This document shows positions 1 to 5,947 of a stretch of DNA of 9,740 nt, piece by piece. Within the stretch, counting starts at the first letter, position 1. Every line of letters begins with the position of its first letter. Source of the stretch: Nitrospinota bacterium. GTDB lineage: Bacteria; Nitrospirota; Nitrospiria; Nitrospirales; UBA8639. A model generated the notes under the pieces. The model ran no database searches and was not told the DNA's origin. It saw only the letters and a program-made list of their open reading frames with translations. Location: assembly GCA_022561525.1 (NCBI GenBank), contig JADFRB010000021.1, positions 1-9,740 of the forward strand, read 5' to 3'. The position numbers were made by a program, and so were the translations under genes.

Positions 1-57
1 AATATATCGTGTAGAAGTTATTTATTAACTGTTTTAGGACGGATGGAGGTACATACC

Positions 58-234
58 ATGGTACAAGCAATGGTAAGGTTTTTAAAAGATGAAGAAGGGG
101 CCACCGCGATTGAGTACGGGCTTATTGCGGCTCTAATTTCTGTCGCTATTATTATTGGTGCAGGCGCTGTTGGAACAGCGGTAAACGACACCTTTAACAA
201 TGTGGCTGGTACAATGACTGGTGTTGGTGGTTAA
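58..234 (+). CDS. flp: Flp/Fap-type pilin component (Tad pilus major pilin)
   Basis: This 58-residue protein is a small Flp-family type IVb pilin, the subunit polymerised into Tad (tight adherence) pili on the cell surface. It has a short charged leader ending in KDEEG, then ATAIEYGLIAALISVAII. That is the typical prepilin-peptidase site: cleavage after Gly would give mature Glu at +5 and Tyr at +6, followed by the hydrophobic helix. The length matches the family. I chose the ATG at 58 because GGAGGT at 45-50 lies 7 bases upstream; an in-frame ATG at 43 lies inside the region holding that site and is less likely. The next plus-strand gene is a CpaB-like assembly protein, which supports the call. 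No prepilin peptidase, TadA ATPase or secretin gene follows in this window. Confidence 0.93.
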   Translation: MVQAMVRFLKDEEGATAIEYGLIAALISVAIIIGAGAVGTAVNDTFNNVAGTMTGVGG

Positions 235-568
235 TTAAAAAGTACTGCCGACCTTTAAGCGGGTTAAGGCCCTCTGGGATTTTTTGAGATGTTTTTCTGG
301 AATCTTAGGGGGCCATCCCCTCCAAAATGGTTCGCGAGCGAAATTCCCCTCCGAGCAACACACAGTCTTTTCCCTATCCCTCTGCGTAGTTATTCGTTCA
401 TATACACACCTGGGTTTATAGGTTTCATACTTTGGAAGACCAGATTCCTATAATAAAGTTTGAAGGGAAACATAAATTTGGTCTTTGGTGAGTACTACCT
501 AAATTGCGCATTTCGAAAGTCAAGAGAGGGGTGTACTCTATAAGAAAAATCTACATTGGAGGGATAAC
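235..568. other. 334-base intergenic region between pilin and cpaB
   Basis: I see no convincing gene in this A+T-rich stretch. Just after the pilin, an imperfect CCTTTAA/TTAAGG dyad (252-269) is followed ten bases later by six T (280-285). This could weaken transcription after the highly expressed pilin but is not a canonical terminator. A second small hairpin, AGGGG/CCCCT with a 5-base loop, lies at 307-321, and a TTCG/CGAA dyad at 331-342. A promoter-like TATAAT lies at 449-454. Confidence 0.5.
425..454 (+). promoter_or_regulatory. possible promoter for the cpaB gene
   Basis: A perfect TATAAT -10 hexamer is present at 449-454, about 115 bases before the cpaB start. The matching -35 is poor: TCATAC at 425-430 with an 18-base spacer. 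Only the -10 is strong, so this is a tentative call. It would let cpaB be expressed independently of the pilin. Confidence 0.3.
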
Positions 569-1402
569 ATGTTACGACATCGGCTTACTTTGGGTTTAGC
601 TTTGGGAACCGGACTGTTCACCAGCATTTTTGCCTATAATGCCATGAATGATGGAGCTATTGAAAAAACCGTTTCTCAGACCATGCATGAGTATAATTTT
701 CAATCAGTGGCTGTGGCCTCGACTGCTCTTCCTTGGGGAACGGTTTTTGCTGAGGAAATGGTCAAAGTTGTGGATTATCCGGATGGCAGTGTGCCAAGTG
801 GCGCCTTTGCAGCGTATGATTCTTTGAAGGGCAGAGTTCTCTTATCCAGCCTTCAACCCAATGAACCTATTCTGGAGTCAAAACTTGCTCCTGAAAGCAT
901 GGAAACTGGTGGGGTTTCGGCGATTTTACATCCAGAAAAACGGGCAATGGCGGTTAAGGTAAATGAAGCTGTTGGTGTTGGTGGGTTTATTAAGCCTGGT
1001 GACAAGGTTGACGTTATGGTGACCATTGATAGGGGAGGAGAGAAAAAGAAAAAGATTATAACGAAGATTGTGCTGGAAAATATCTTGGTTTTAGCGAGTG
1101 GTATTCACATGGAGCGACAAGGTAAAGAAGAAGAAGCTGTTCCCGTCAAGTATATCACTTTAGAAGTGACTCCCCAGGAAGCCGAAAAGCTTGCTCTGGC
1201 TATCAATGAAGGGAATATCCGTTTTGCCTTGAGAAGTCCGCTGAATTCTGATCCGATTCTCACAAAAGGAGAAACGGTTCCATCCCTTTTGGACTCCTAT
1301 AGATCTAAGAGAACTCCCAGGACATATAAACCGCAAAGAAAGCAGAGGGTCGAAATCCTAAAAGGTGTTGAACTGAGTACTGTGACGGTTGTTAAGATGT
1401 AA
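569..1402 (+). CDS. cpaB: Flp pilus assembly protein CpaB-like (SAF/RcpC domain)
   Basis: This 277-residue protein matches the CpaB/RcpC family, periplasmic proteins anchored at the inner membrane that belong to the Tad/Flp pilus assembly apparatus. Residues 5-23 form an N-terminal hydrophobic anchor. Residues about 45-105 look like a SAF domain, ending in the family-typical stretch GRVLLSSLQPNEPILESKL. An RcpC-like domain follows, with RAMAVKVNEAVGVGGFIKPG at 125-144, KVDVMVT just after it, and YITLEVTPQEAEKLALAINEG near 195-215. The C-terminus VEILKGVELSTVTV is a usual family ending. GGAGGG at 558-563 lies 5 bases before the ATG. It follows a Flp pilin, as expected, but the secretin gene (cpaC/rcpA) that normally comes next is absent. 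The product call is firm; its assembly partners must be encoded elsewhere. Confidence 0.93.
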   Translation: MLRHRLTLGLALGTGLFTSIFAYNAMNDGAIEKTVSQTMHEYNFQSVAVASTALPWGTVFAEEMVKVVDYPDGSVPSGAFAAYDSLKGRVLLSSLQPNEPILESKLAPESMETGGVSAILHPEKRAMAVKVNEAVGVGGFIKPGDKVDVMVTIDRGGEKKKKIITKIVLENILVLASGIHMERQGKEEEAVPVKYITLEVTPQEAEKLALAINEGNIRFALRSPLNSDPILTKGETVPSLLDSYRSKRTPRTYKPQRKQRVEILKGVELSTVTVVKM

Positions 1403-1453
1403 CTTCCTGTTTTTTATTCATATGTTTCTGATTCTCTTTCTTTCGTTTCTGGA

Positions 1454-1481
1454 TTAACGAGTTTGTACTAGAGATTAATAT
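1454..1481 (+). promoter_or_regulatory. weak promoter candidate before the secreted-protein gene
   Basis: TTAACG (1454-1459) and TAATAT (1476-1481) are separated by 16 bases, each matching four of six sigma-70 consensus positions. It lies about 80 bases before the downstream reading frame. The region just before it (1430-1450) is a pyrimidine-rich tract. Co-transcription from cpaB is equally possible. Confidence 0.22.
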
Positions 1482-1559
1482 TCTTCCAAGGAGATTGGGT
1501 CAAAAGGTAAAACAGAGCTTGGAAGGGAATGATGAGTAAAAAGAAGTGGAAAGGCAGTT

Positions 1560-2117
1560 TTGAAAGTGTTCAAAATTAAAGTTGAAAAATTTCTATTACT
1601 AATCCTTTTGACTATTATGGTGGTGGTTACCAGCCAGCATGCATGGGCTTCGACATTTTTGGAGAAAGAGTCTCTGCGTGGGCTGCCAGGAATTCTTTTA
1701 AAACCTTTGAATTTCATCTCTACAACAATAAAAATAAATGGTGAGTTGCCAATTTTCCAATTAACCGCGGAGATTGAAGCTGAATTTCGCCACGCAGGCA
1801 TTCTACTTGACGAAAAAGCCTTAGAAAGCTCGAACGAACGCCCGTTTCTAGAGATTCAAGGTGCTGTGACTCAGATCGCCGCCAATCTTTATGCCTATAC
1901 AATTATACTTGAACTCCACCAACAAGCCGCCTTGCTACGAAATGCCAGTCGGCCTTGGGTGGTGACATGGAGCCTTGGGTCACTCTCTACCGGTGACATT
2001 AAAAAATTCCAGGACCGCCTTCAGCTTCTCGTCCGTATGTTTATCCAGGACTATAAGGAGGTCAATGCCAGGCCTGCTCAGGCCCGGTCCATTTCCTGGA
2101 TCCCTTCCAACTACTAA
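1560..2117 (+). CDS. secreted protein of unknown function
   Basis: I do not recognise a named family with certainty. The 185-residue product has a lysine-rich start, a strongly hydrophobic segment (residues 11-24) and an Ala-Trp-Ala signal-peptidase I site near residue 30, so it should be exported. The mature part (FQLTAEIEAEFRHAGILL, then a strand-rich region with YTIILELHQQA, a WVVTWSLGSLS stretch and a terminal helix FQDRLQLLVRMFIQDYKEVN) resembles short secreted proteins of unknown function. The start is uncertain. TTG at 1560 has AAAGG 5 bases upstream, and GTG at 1566 is also in frame. The best Shine-Dalgarno (GGAAGGGA, 1521-1528) belongs instead to a 16-codon mini-frame (1529-1579) that overlaps the start. 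It follows cpaB by 157 bases, so a pilus-linked role is possible but unproven. Confidence 0.7.
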   Translation: MKVFKIKVEKFLLLILLTIMVVVTSQHAWASTFLEKESLRGLPGILLKPLNFISTTIKINGELPIFQLTAEIEAEFRHAGILLDEKALESSNERPFLEIQGAVTQIAANLYAYTIILELHQQAALLRNASRPWVVTWSLGSLSTGDIKKFQDRLQLLVRMFIQDYKEVNARPAQARSISWIPSNY

Positions 2118-2141
2118 ATAGTTTTCTGCTTTCCGAGACCT

Positions 2142-2157
2142 TTCCCTTCGAAGGGAA
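2142..2157. terminator. perfect 16-base palindrome between convergent genes
   Basis: TTCCCTTCGAAGGGAA is a perfect inverted repeat (6-base stem, TCGA loop). It fills most of the 40-base gap between the secreted-protein gene (+, ends 2117) and the HEAT-repeat gene (-, stop at 2160-2158). The position suits a bidirectional transcription stop, but there is no T-run after the stem on either strand, so a Rho-independent mechanism is not supported. It could instead be a protein-binding dyad. Confidence 0.4.
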
Positions 2158-3237
2158 TCAATCCTCCGTATGCGCACTGGGATGTATTTGCCATAAACTC
2201 CAATCAATGGCTTCGCGGAGGTCTTGCATGCGTGGGTCGTTGGATCGAGATGTCCAGGCTTTCACTCCAAGTTGTTGAAGCGGATCCTCCGATTGGTGGT
2301 CTGGAATTTTTCCGACGGCTTTCACGATTTCCGTTTGAACCTGCAGATCGATTGTTGGCGAATCCATCATGGCCAACAGGGGCAGAAGGATGCTCATGTC
2401 ACCACTCTGGGCTCCGATCTCCCCTAAAGCCTGTGCCGCCAAGGCTTTGAGTTCGACGGAATCAGAGTCCTCCAGGAGATCCAACAGAAAGGGTGTGGCT
2501 GCCGTACCCATAAAACCCATGGCTCGAGTAGCATGAGGTGCAAGGTCCTTGTCGGACATGGTTCTGTAGAGGGCCTGGAGCATCGTGGGACCAGCCACTT
2601 TTTTGGAAAGTCGAAGAATGGTTCGTTTGGTCGCCGGGTGGGTGTCCTTTGATGTGAGGATCGCAGCCAAACGTTTGGCCTGTTTCCACTCGGCCAGAAG
2701 TTCTAGGGGGAAATTGTGTTTTCGCAGGACTTCACGGAGTTGACCCAAAGCATACAATCCGGAGTCCTTGTGCCCCTGAGTTTTGGCTGCTTGCCAGGCA
2801 TCTTCAAATGGTGTGCGAACCTCTTGCCGCCAGGGGCCGATCTGCCCATCAATACTGTAGGTCAGTTGACAGGTAGGACCTTTCCACAGTCGGGAAGGGG
2901 CGCCCGGTTGATCGGCATCCCCGCCAACGGTTGTCATGGCGACCGACGATCGTCGTTCCTCACATTTCACCTTGAGCACGACATCATGGGGTTTCGTGGA
3001 CGTATCGACCACTGTCAGGCCAATGGTGTGCAAGCGATCCGATATTACGTGTTGAATTGCACCGGAGTCAGCCGCACCCTTTTCTGTCAGTGCGAGTGTC
3101 TGGACTCGAATATCTTGTGCGGTTCGCAGGTGTTCTTTCTGGTCGGGCGTGAGTGCATTTCGGCGGGCCAAGCTTTCAATGGGGGCAACCGTGGAAAACA
3201 AGGTGAATAGTAAAAGACAAGATAACGCCATTCTCAT
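2158..3237 (-). CDS. exported HEAT-repeat protein
   Basis: The 359-residue product begins with a signal peptide (MRMALSCLLLFTLFSTVAPI, cleavage probably after ESLA near residue 24), so it acts in the periplasm or envelope. Residues about 30-170 form a domain I cannot name, with strands such as HDVVLKVKCEE and CQLTYSIDG. From about residue 200 there are helical HEAT-type repeats, clearest in HATRAMGFMGTAATPFLLDL and VELKALAAQALGEIG, then IVKAVGKIP and a closing REAIDWSLWQIHP. Such repeats are protein-interaction scaffolds; no enzymatic motif is visible. The reading frame stays open upstream to 3735, but that part lies antisense to the STAS gene and lacks a signal peptide. The ATG at 3237 with GGGAG 11 bases upstream (3253-3249) is the sensible start. 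It converges on the secreted-protein gene and diverges from STAS/PilZ. Confidence 0.82.
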   Translation of the reverse strand: MRMALSCLLLFTLFSTVAPIESLARRNALTPDQKEHLRTAQDIRVQTLALTEKGAADSGAIQHVISDRLHTIGLTVVDTSTKPHDVVLKVKCEERRSSVAMTTVGGDADQPGAPSRLWKGPTCQLTYSIDGQIGPWRQEVRTPFEDAWQAAKTQGHKDSGLYALGQLREVLRKHNFPLELLAEWKQAKRLAAILTSKDTHPATKRTILRLSKKVAGPTMLQALYRTMSDKDLAPHATRAMGFMGTAATPFLLDLLEDSDSVELKALAAQALGEIGAQSGDMSILLPLLAMMDSPTIDLQVQTEIVKAVGKIPDHQSEDPLQQLGVKAWTSRSNDPRMQDLREAIDWSLWQIHPSAHTED

Positions 3238-3257
3238 ATTTGATGTACTCCCTTTGG

Positions 3258-3285
3258 ATAATAGCCAACATGGATTTCCTTTGAA
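3258..3285 (-). promoter_or_regulatory. promoter candidate for the HEAT-repeat gene, overlapping a dyad
   Basis: Reading the minus strand, TTCAAA (3285-3280) and TATTAT (3263-3258) are spaced by 16 bases, matching sigma-70 at four and five of six positions. The -35 lies inside the near-perfect dyad TTCCTT-TG-AAGGAA (3276-3289). A regulator binding the dyad would block the promoter. That is inference from position only. Confidence 0.4.
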
Positions 3286-3460
3286 GGAATGCTGCACTGG
3301 CGTCAATGTACCATAGGTGAGGCGTTGTCCGCACTTCATGAAACATGTGGGACCTTGTGTGGTTTGGCGCAGGATATGATCTGATTCGGCAGGTATCAAG
3401 TGCCTACAGGAAAGCGCCGAAACAGTGGAGGACACAGAAACATTGTTCTCCAGAGGTTTG

Positions 3461-3835
3461 ATGGTCATGGTGATTTCTGAACAACAGGTGAATGGCGAAG
3501 TGATTATTGAGAAGATGGTTGGGCGGTTTGACCAGAATGCCTGCCAGGAATACAAGTGGCGGATGGATCTGGCGATCAATGCCGGGTATCGCCATATTAT
3601 TTTGGATGTCACTGATGTGACGTTTATTGATAGCACGGCCTTAGGGGGGATGGTAGTCATGCAGCGAAAGTTTGGCCGGGTTCGTGGAAAGATGAGTCTG
3701 ATTGCCCGAGATGGGTTTGTCCGGGACATACTCAACTTAACCGAGATTGGCGAATGGTTGCCCGTGTTTCGAAGTCAAGAAGAAGCGGTCGCTGATTCAC
3801 AAAATGTGGTTGCCGAGGAGGTCAGATCTGAGTGA
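3461..3835 (+). CDS. STAS domain protein, anti-sigma factor antagonist-like
   Basis: This 124-residue protein is essentially one STAS domain of the SpoIIAA/RsbV type. Such proteins bind anti-sigma factors or other kinases in partner-switching pathways and are controlled by phosphorylation of a conserved serine. Here the site is in VTFIDSTALGGMVV, with Asp57-Ser58 where the family carries the phosphorylatable residue. The strand-helix order before it (VNGEVIIEKMVGRFDQ, then RHIILDVTDV) is typical. The frame is open to a GTG at 3425, but AGAGG at 3452-3456 favours the ATG at 3461 (spacing 4) or 3467 (spacing 10). Its TGA overlaps the ATG of the PilZ gene, so the two are almost certainly translated as a coupled pair. 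No kinase or phosphatase partner gene is in view, so its target is unknown. Confidence 0.88.
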   Translation: MVMVISEQQVNGEVIIEKMVGRFDQNACQEYKWRMDLAINAGYRHIILDVTDVTFIDSTALGGMVVMQRKFGRVRGKMSLIARDGFVRDILNLTEIGEWLPVFRSQEEAVADSQNVVAEEVRSE

Positions 3836-4215
3836 TGAAAAACAATGAACGACGAAAAACCCCGCGAGTTTCTATTCTTTCTGGAATGCATCTTCCCGCA
3901 GAAATTCGAGCCAGCCAGAATCAGTCCTTATCAGCCACACTCCTCAACCTCAGCCGGCACGGTGCCCTTCTCGAACTGGATCGCCGTCAATCTTCACATC
4001 TTCGTGTTGATGAACGGGTTTCAGTGAAACTTCGTCTTCCGCAAGATGTCGTGTGGGTTGCCGGGGTTGTCCGTCATTGTTCTGCCTCAAGACTTGGCGT
4101 GTTTTTCCCGGCGGGAGTCAGAACGGTGTTGAGCAAAGCCAGTCTTTCTCTTCGGAAAAACATTCAGCCTGTGAAGCACCATCGTGCACCGCAAGCCGTG
4201 CTTCAGTCGTTGTAG
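3835..4215 (+). CDS. PilZ domain protein, predicted c-di-GMP receptor
   Basis: The 126-residue product carries both hallmarks of a PilZ c-di-GMP-binding domain: an Arg-rich RRKTPR motif at residues 6-11 (RxxxR, Arg7 and Arg11) and NLSRHGALLEL with (N/D)xSxxG at residues 38-43. The later strands VWVAGVVRHC and SRLGVFF fit the PilZ barrel. Loss of neither key element is seen, so binding is likely. The start ATG shares its A with the TGA of the STAS gene (TGATG at 3833-3837). A GTG one codon earlier (3832) is also possible and sits closer to the GAGGAGG at 3815-3821. The C-terminal tail (LRKNIQPVKHHRAPQAVLQ) is basic. Pairing with STAS suggests joint control of a c-di-GMP output, perhaps pilus or motility; that is inference. 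Confidence 0.9.
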   Translation: MKNNERRKTPRVSILSGMHLPAEIRASQNQSLSATLLNLSRHGALLELDRRQSSHLRVDERVSVKLRLPQDVVWVAGVVRHCSASRLGVFFPAGVRTVLSKASLSLRKNIQPVKHHRAPQAVLQSL

Positions 4216-4268
4216 CCTCTCCTGTAATTGCCAGATTCATCGGGCCAACTCTTCCAATAGCAAGAAAT

Positions 4269-4318
4269 CGTACGCTGTAAAGCGTGATGAGCCCGATAAA
4301 TCGGGCGACAACAGTACG
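4269..4318. other. compound hairpin downstream of the PilZ gene
   Basis: A perfect hairpin GCCCGA-TAAA-TCGGGC (4291-4306) is nested in a second dyad, CGTAC..TGT (4269-4278) against ACAGTACG (4311-4318), with a two-base GC bulge. It begins about 50 bases after the PilZ stop codon and before the first long palindromic repeat. There is no T-run, so it is not a standard intrinsic terminator. It could be an mRNA 3'-end stabiliser or a repeat of its own kind. The whole gap 4216-4601 otherwise holds only the long repeat at 4345-4467 and A+T-rich sequence with a TTGAAT-T-ATTCAA dyad at 4521-4533. Confidence 0.5.
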
Positions 4319-4344
4319 TTTCACACCTCCGGCCCATTTACTCC

Positions 4345-4467
4345 GGGGGCTGTTGAAAAAGTCCGCCAGCGACGTTCTCGGCCCTTTGTCGTGCTCACGT
4401 ACTTGAGTACGCTCCGCGCGCCAAAGCGCCTGCGGCCTTGCTGGACGGGCCTTTTTGAACAGCCCCC
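4345..4467 (+). repeat. long palindromic repeat, copy 1
   Basis: This 123-base imperfect palindrome has ends GGGGGCTGTTGAAAAAG and its complement (one mismatch in the first 17 bases). Inside are further paired arms: CCAGC/GCTGG, GGCCCTTTG/CAAAGCGCC (one mismatch) and a central CGTAC-TTGA-GTACG hairpin. It shares its core with the repeats at 5948-6103 and 7770-7890. It lies between the convergent PilZ and RusA genes, a place suited to a bidirectional terminator or a REP-like element. No target-site duplication is evident. Confidence 0.88.
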
Positions 4468-4601
4468 TGGCTATTTAGTGTTCACTCAATTAATCAAATG
4501 GTATTGGTCTTATAGAAATTTTGAATTATTCAACACTCCAGCTGAAGACTGTCTTGTTCCATGAATATTTGTCAGGGTTCTGAGGATGTGGCTTTTGGTT
4601 T

Positions 4602-5273
4602 TTACGATCGAATGCGTCGATGTAAAGGGCGGCGCGAGCGACTTGGCTGTGATGACCGGATTGGCGCTGGACTGGTGGTTGATAACGCGCAATCGAGTCG
4701 GGGCGACTCTCGATCCAAGGATTTATACAAGTGAATTTCGACGATGCGATTGTCATTGATTCCCATGGCTTCGCACAACGCATCTTGTGCAATTTTTAGT
4801 CCGCCATCGAGGTCCCGCCTCAGCAATGTCGGAAAATAAAAGTGAATCGAGAGCGCAAGATAGTGGGATTGAGCCGCATTCAGAAAGGTGGCACGGTTGG
4901 GTGATTGCGCCAACGCTCCCAGTAAAATTTGAGCGATGCCGGCCTTGTACCGCCGTCCGGTTGAAGACAGAACACGTCGTCCATTGACTGTCGCATATTG
5001 GCTGTTAATGCTGGGAGGCAGAGGTAGCTCGAAGGCAAATCGTGTGGGAGTGAGAGTCACCAATAATGGGGTTGTCGATCGAAGATCAACGGGACTTTTC
5101 GGGTTCTGGCGTTTTTTCTGTAGCGAGGGTCGGGGTGCCGCCACAGGCTTTTGGGGTTGGCTAGGAGCCTGTCCGAGATTAGACGAATCTACTGCGGATG
5201 CGCTGGATTTGGCCAGATCTTCCGATCCTTTTCGTTGAATAGTCCCACTATTCGCCTCAAACGATCGAAACAT
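4602..5273 (-). CDS. RusA family Holliday junction endodeoxyribonuclease with acquired N-terminus
   Basis: Residues about 78-190 of this 223-residue frame form a RusA-type resolvase domain, which cuts four-way DNA junctions in recombination and repair. The active-site pattern is intact. RRDLDGGLK gives Asp144, Asp146 and Lys150, and INDNRIVEIHLYK gives Asp164. Their spacing matches the known E. coli RusA residues D70, D72, K76 and D91, although the usual DxDN has become DxDG. ELPLPPSINSQY is a normal domain opening. Residues 1-37 are encoded inside the inverted-repeat element at 5161-5328 and residues 38-75 are a Pro/Lys/Arg-rich linker, so the total length exceeds the roughly 120-150 residues usual for the family. 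ATG 5273 and TTG 5282 lie within the element. GTG 5144, TTG 5063 or GTG 5060 could be the ancestral start; none has a clear ribosome site. No phage genes adjoin it. Confidence 0.8.
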   Translation of the reverse strand: MFRSFEANSGTIQRKGSEDLAKSSASAVDSSNLGQAPSQPQKPVAAPRPSLQKKRQNPKSPVDLRSTTPLLVTLTPTRFAFELPLPPSINSQYATVNGRRVLSSTGRRYKAGIAQILLGALAQSPNRATFLNAAQSHYLALSIHFYFPTLLRRDLDGGLKIAQDALCEAMGINDNRIVEIHLYKSLDRESPRLDCALSTTSPAPIRSSQPSRSRRPLHRRIRS

Positions 5274-5328
5274 CTGACTCAAACCAGTACATCCTCGCGA
5301 CGATCGCTAATCTCGGACAGGCTCCTAG
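5161..5328. mobile_element. 168-bp MITE-like element with perfect 22-bp terminal inverted repeats
   Basis: The ends at 5161-5182 and 5307-5328 are perfect inverted copies (CTAGGAGCCTGTCCGAG, then ATTAG). Both outer edges are CTAG. CTAG is palindromic, so insertion into a CTAG target with duplication of TA would give exactly this picture. That is known for the IS630 family, and TA targets also occur in parts of the IS5 family. The interior has a hairpin GAATAGT-CCC-ACTATTC (5237-5253) and no transposase, so it would depend on one encoded elsewhere. It overlaps the mraZ stop codon and the 5' end of the RusA frame. I cannot assign the transposase family. Confidence 0.75.
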
Positions 5329-5765
5329 AGAAGGTTCAGCATTTTTCCGAGATTGTTCTCGAATTGCTCATCGTGTTGAATGAGATAGCGTCGCCATTCC
5401 GAAGGATTCCAGATCTCCAACCGGTGATACATTCCAACTAAGACAATTTCTAAGTCGTCATCTATGGGGATGGTTTTTCGGAGTCTGCCGGGAATGAGAA
5501 TACGCCCGGTTTTGTCGATATCCGAGGAGGCGGCTTCGGATACCACGAAGTGCATGAACAAGCGGCTTTGATCTTCATCAAAGGTGTCTTTTGCTCGTGT
5601 GAGGACGGATTCCCATTCTTTCACGGAGTAGGCTGAGAGGGGCTGGTCTTGTCCCTTGACAAAAATGACTCGCTCGCCATCTGCTTCCAGTTGCTCCCGA
5701 AGCGGGCTTGGAAGAATGAATCGACCCTTCTCATCTAATTTACAATGGTATTGTCCAGCGAACAT
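5325..5765 (-). CDS. mraZ: transcriptional regulator MraZ
   Basis: MraZ is a DNA-binding regulator that normally heads the cell-division and wall (dcw) cluster and represses its own promoter. This 146-residue copy has the normal length and both SpoVT-AbrB-like half-domains. The first has MFAGQYHCKLDEKGRFILPS with D11-x-x-G-R15; the second has SDIDKTGRILIPGRLRK with D84-x-x-G-R88 and VLVGMYHRLEIWNPSEW after it. It starts at ATG 5765 with only a weak GAGAAG 9 bases upstream. Oddly, the next gene is a RusA resolvase rather than rsmH/mraW, ftsL and ftsI. The TAG stop is part of the CTAG that bounds the adjacent 168-bp element. The usual triple TGGG operator is also missing upstream: only one TTGGGA (5803-5798) is seen. 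Confidence 0.93.
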   Translation of the reverse strand: MFAGQYHCKLDEKGRFILPSPLREQLEADGERVIFVKGQDQPLSAYSVKEWESVLTRAKDTFDEDQSRLFMHFVVSEAASSDIDKTGRILIPGRLRKTIPIDDDLEIVLVGMYHRLEIWNPSEWRRYLIQHDEQFENNLGKMLNLL

Positions 5766-5818
5766 CGTTCAATACTTCTCGACTTGTTGAGTGTGATTCC
5801 CAATAAATACTTAGTGGA

Positions 5819-5847
5819 AGGTTAGGAAAATTACCTAGTAATGTCAA
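5819..5847 (-). promoter_or_regulatory. promoter candidate for mraZ
   Basis: On the minus strand a perfect TTGACA (5847-5842) is followed after 17 bases by TAACCT (5824-5819), a weak -10. Transcription would start about 45 bases before the mraZ ATG. A single TTGGGA lies downstream at 5803-5798. Of the 333-base gap 5766-6098, the part from 5850 to 5947 shows nothing else I can name; the rest is the palindromic repeat copy 2. Confidence 0.45.
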
Positions 5848-5947
5848 GTAATACTTTTAATTTCATATTTCAACTTCTTCAAAGGGCCTGTTGAGTATTT
5901 CACGCCCAAGGCCAATACATGGTCGAGAGGGGCAGGCCATCATCGAG

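Noticed and set aside
252..285. Intrinsic terminator after the pilin gene
   Set aside because: The dyad is imperfect and the T-run is ten bases away, so it is described only within the intergenic entry.
2716..3210. 164-codon plus-strand frame
   Set aside because: It is the antisense shadow of the HEAT-repeat gene's coding region, has no plausible ribosome site and no recognisable domain.
3354..3380. Sigma-54 or sigma-70 promoter before the STAS gene
   Set aside because: TATGAT at 3375-3380 resembles a -10, but no -35 at a proper distance is present, and no GG-N10-GC sigma-54 pattern fits.
3238..3735. Minus-strand extension of the HEAT-repeat reading frame up to 3735
   Set aside because: It lies antisense to the STAS gene, has no domain signature, and would bury the clear signal peptide that begins at 3237.
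4184..4564. 126-codon plus-strand frame across the PilZ 3' end and repeat copy 1
   Set aside because: It overlaps a real gene and consists largely of palindromic repeat sequence; the codons look non-coding.
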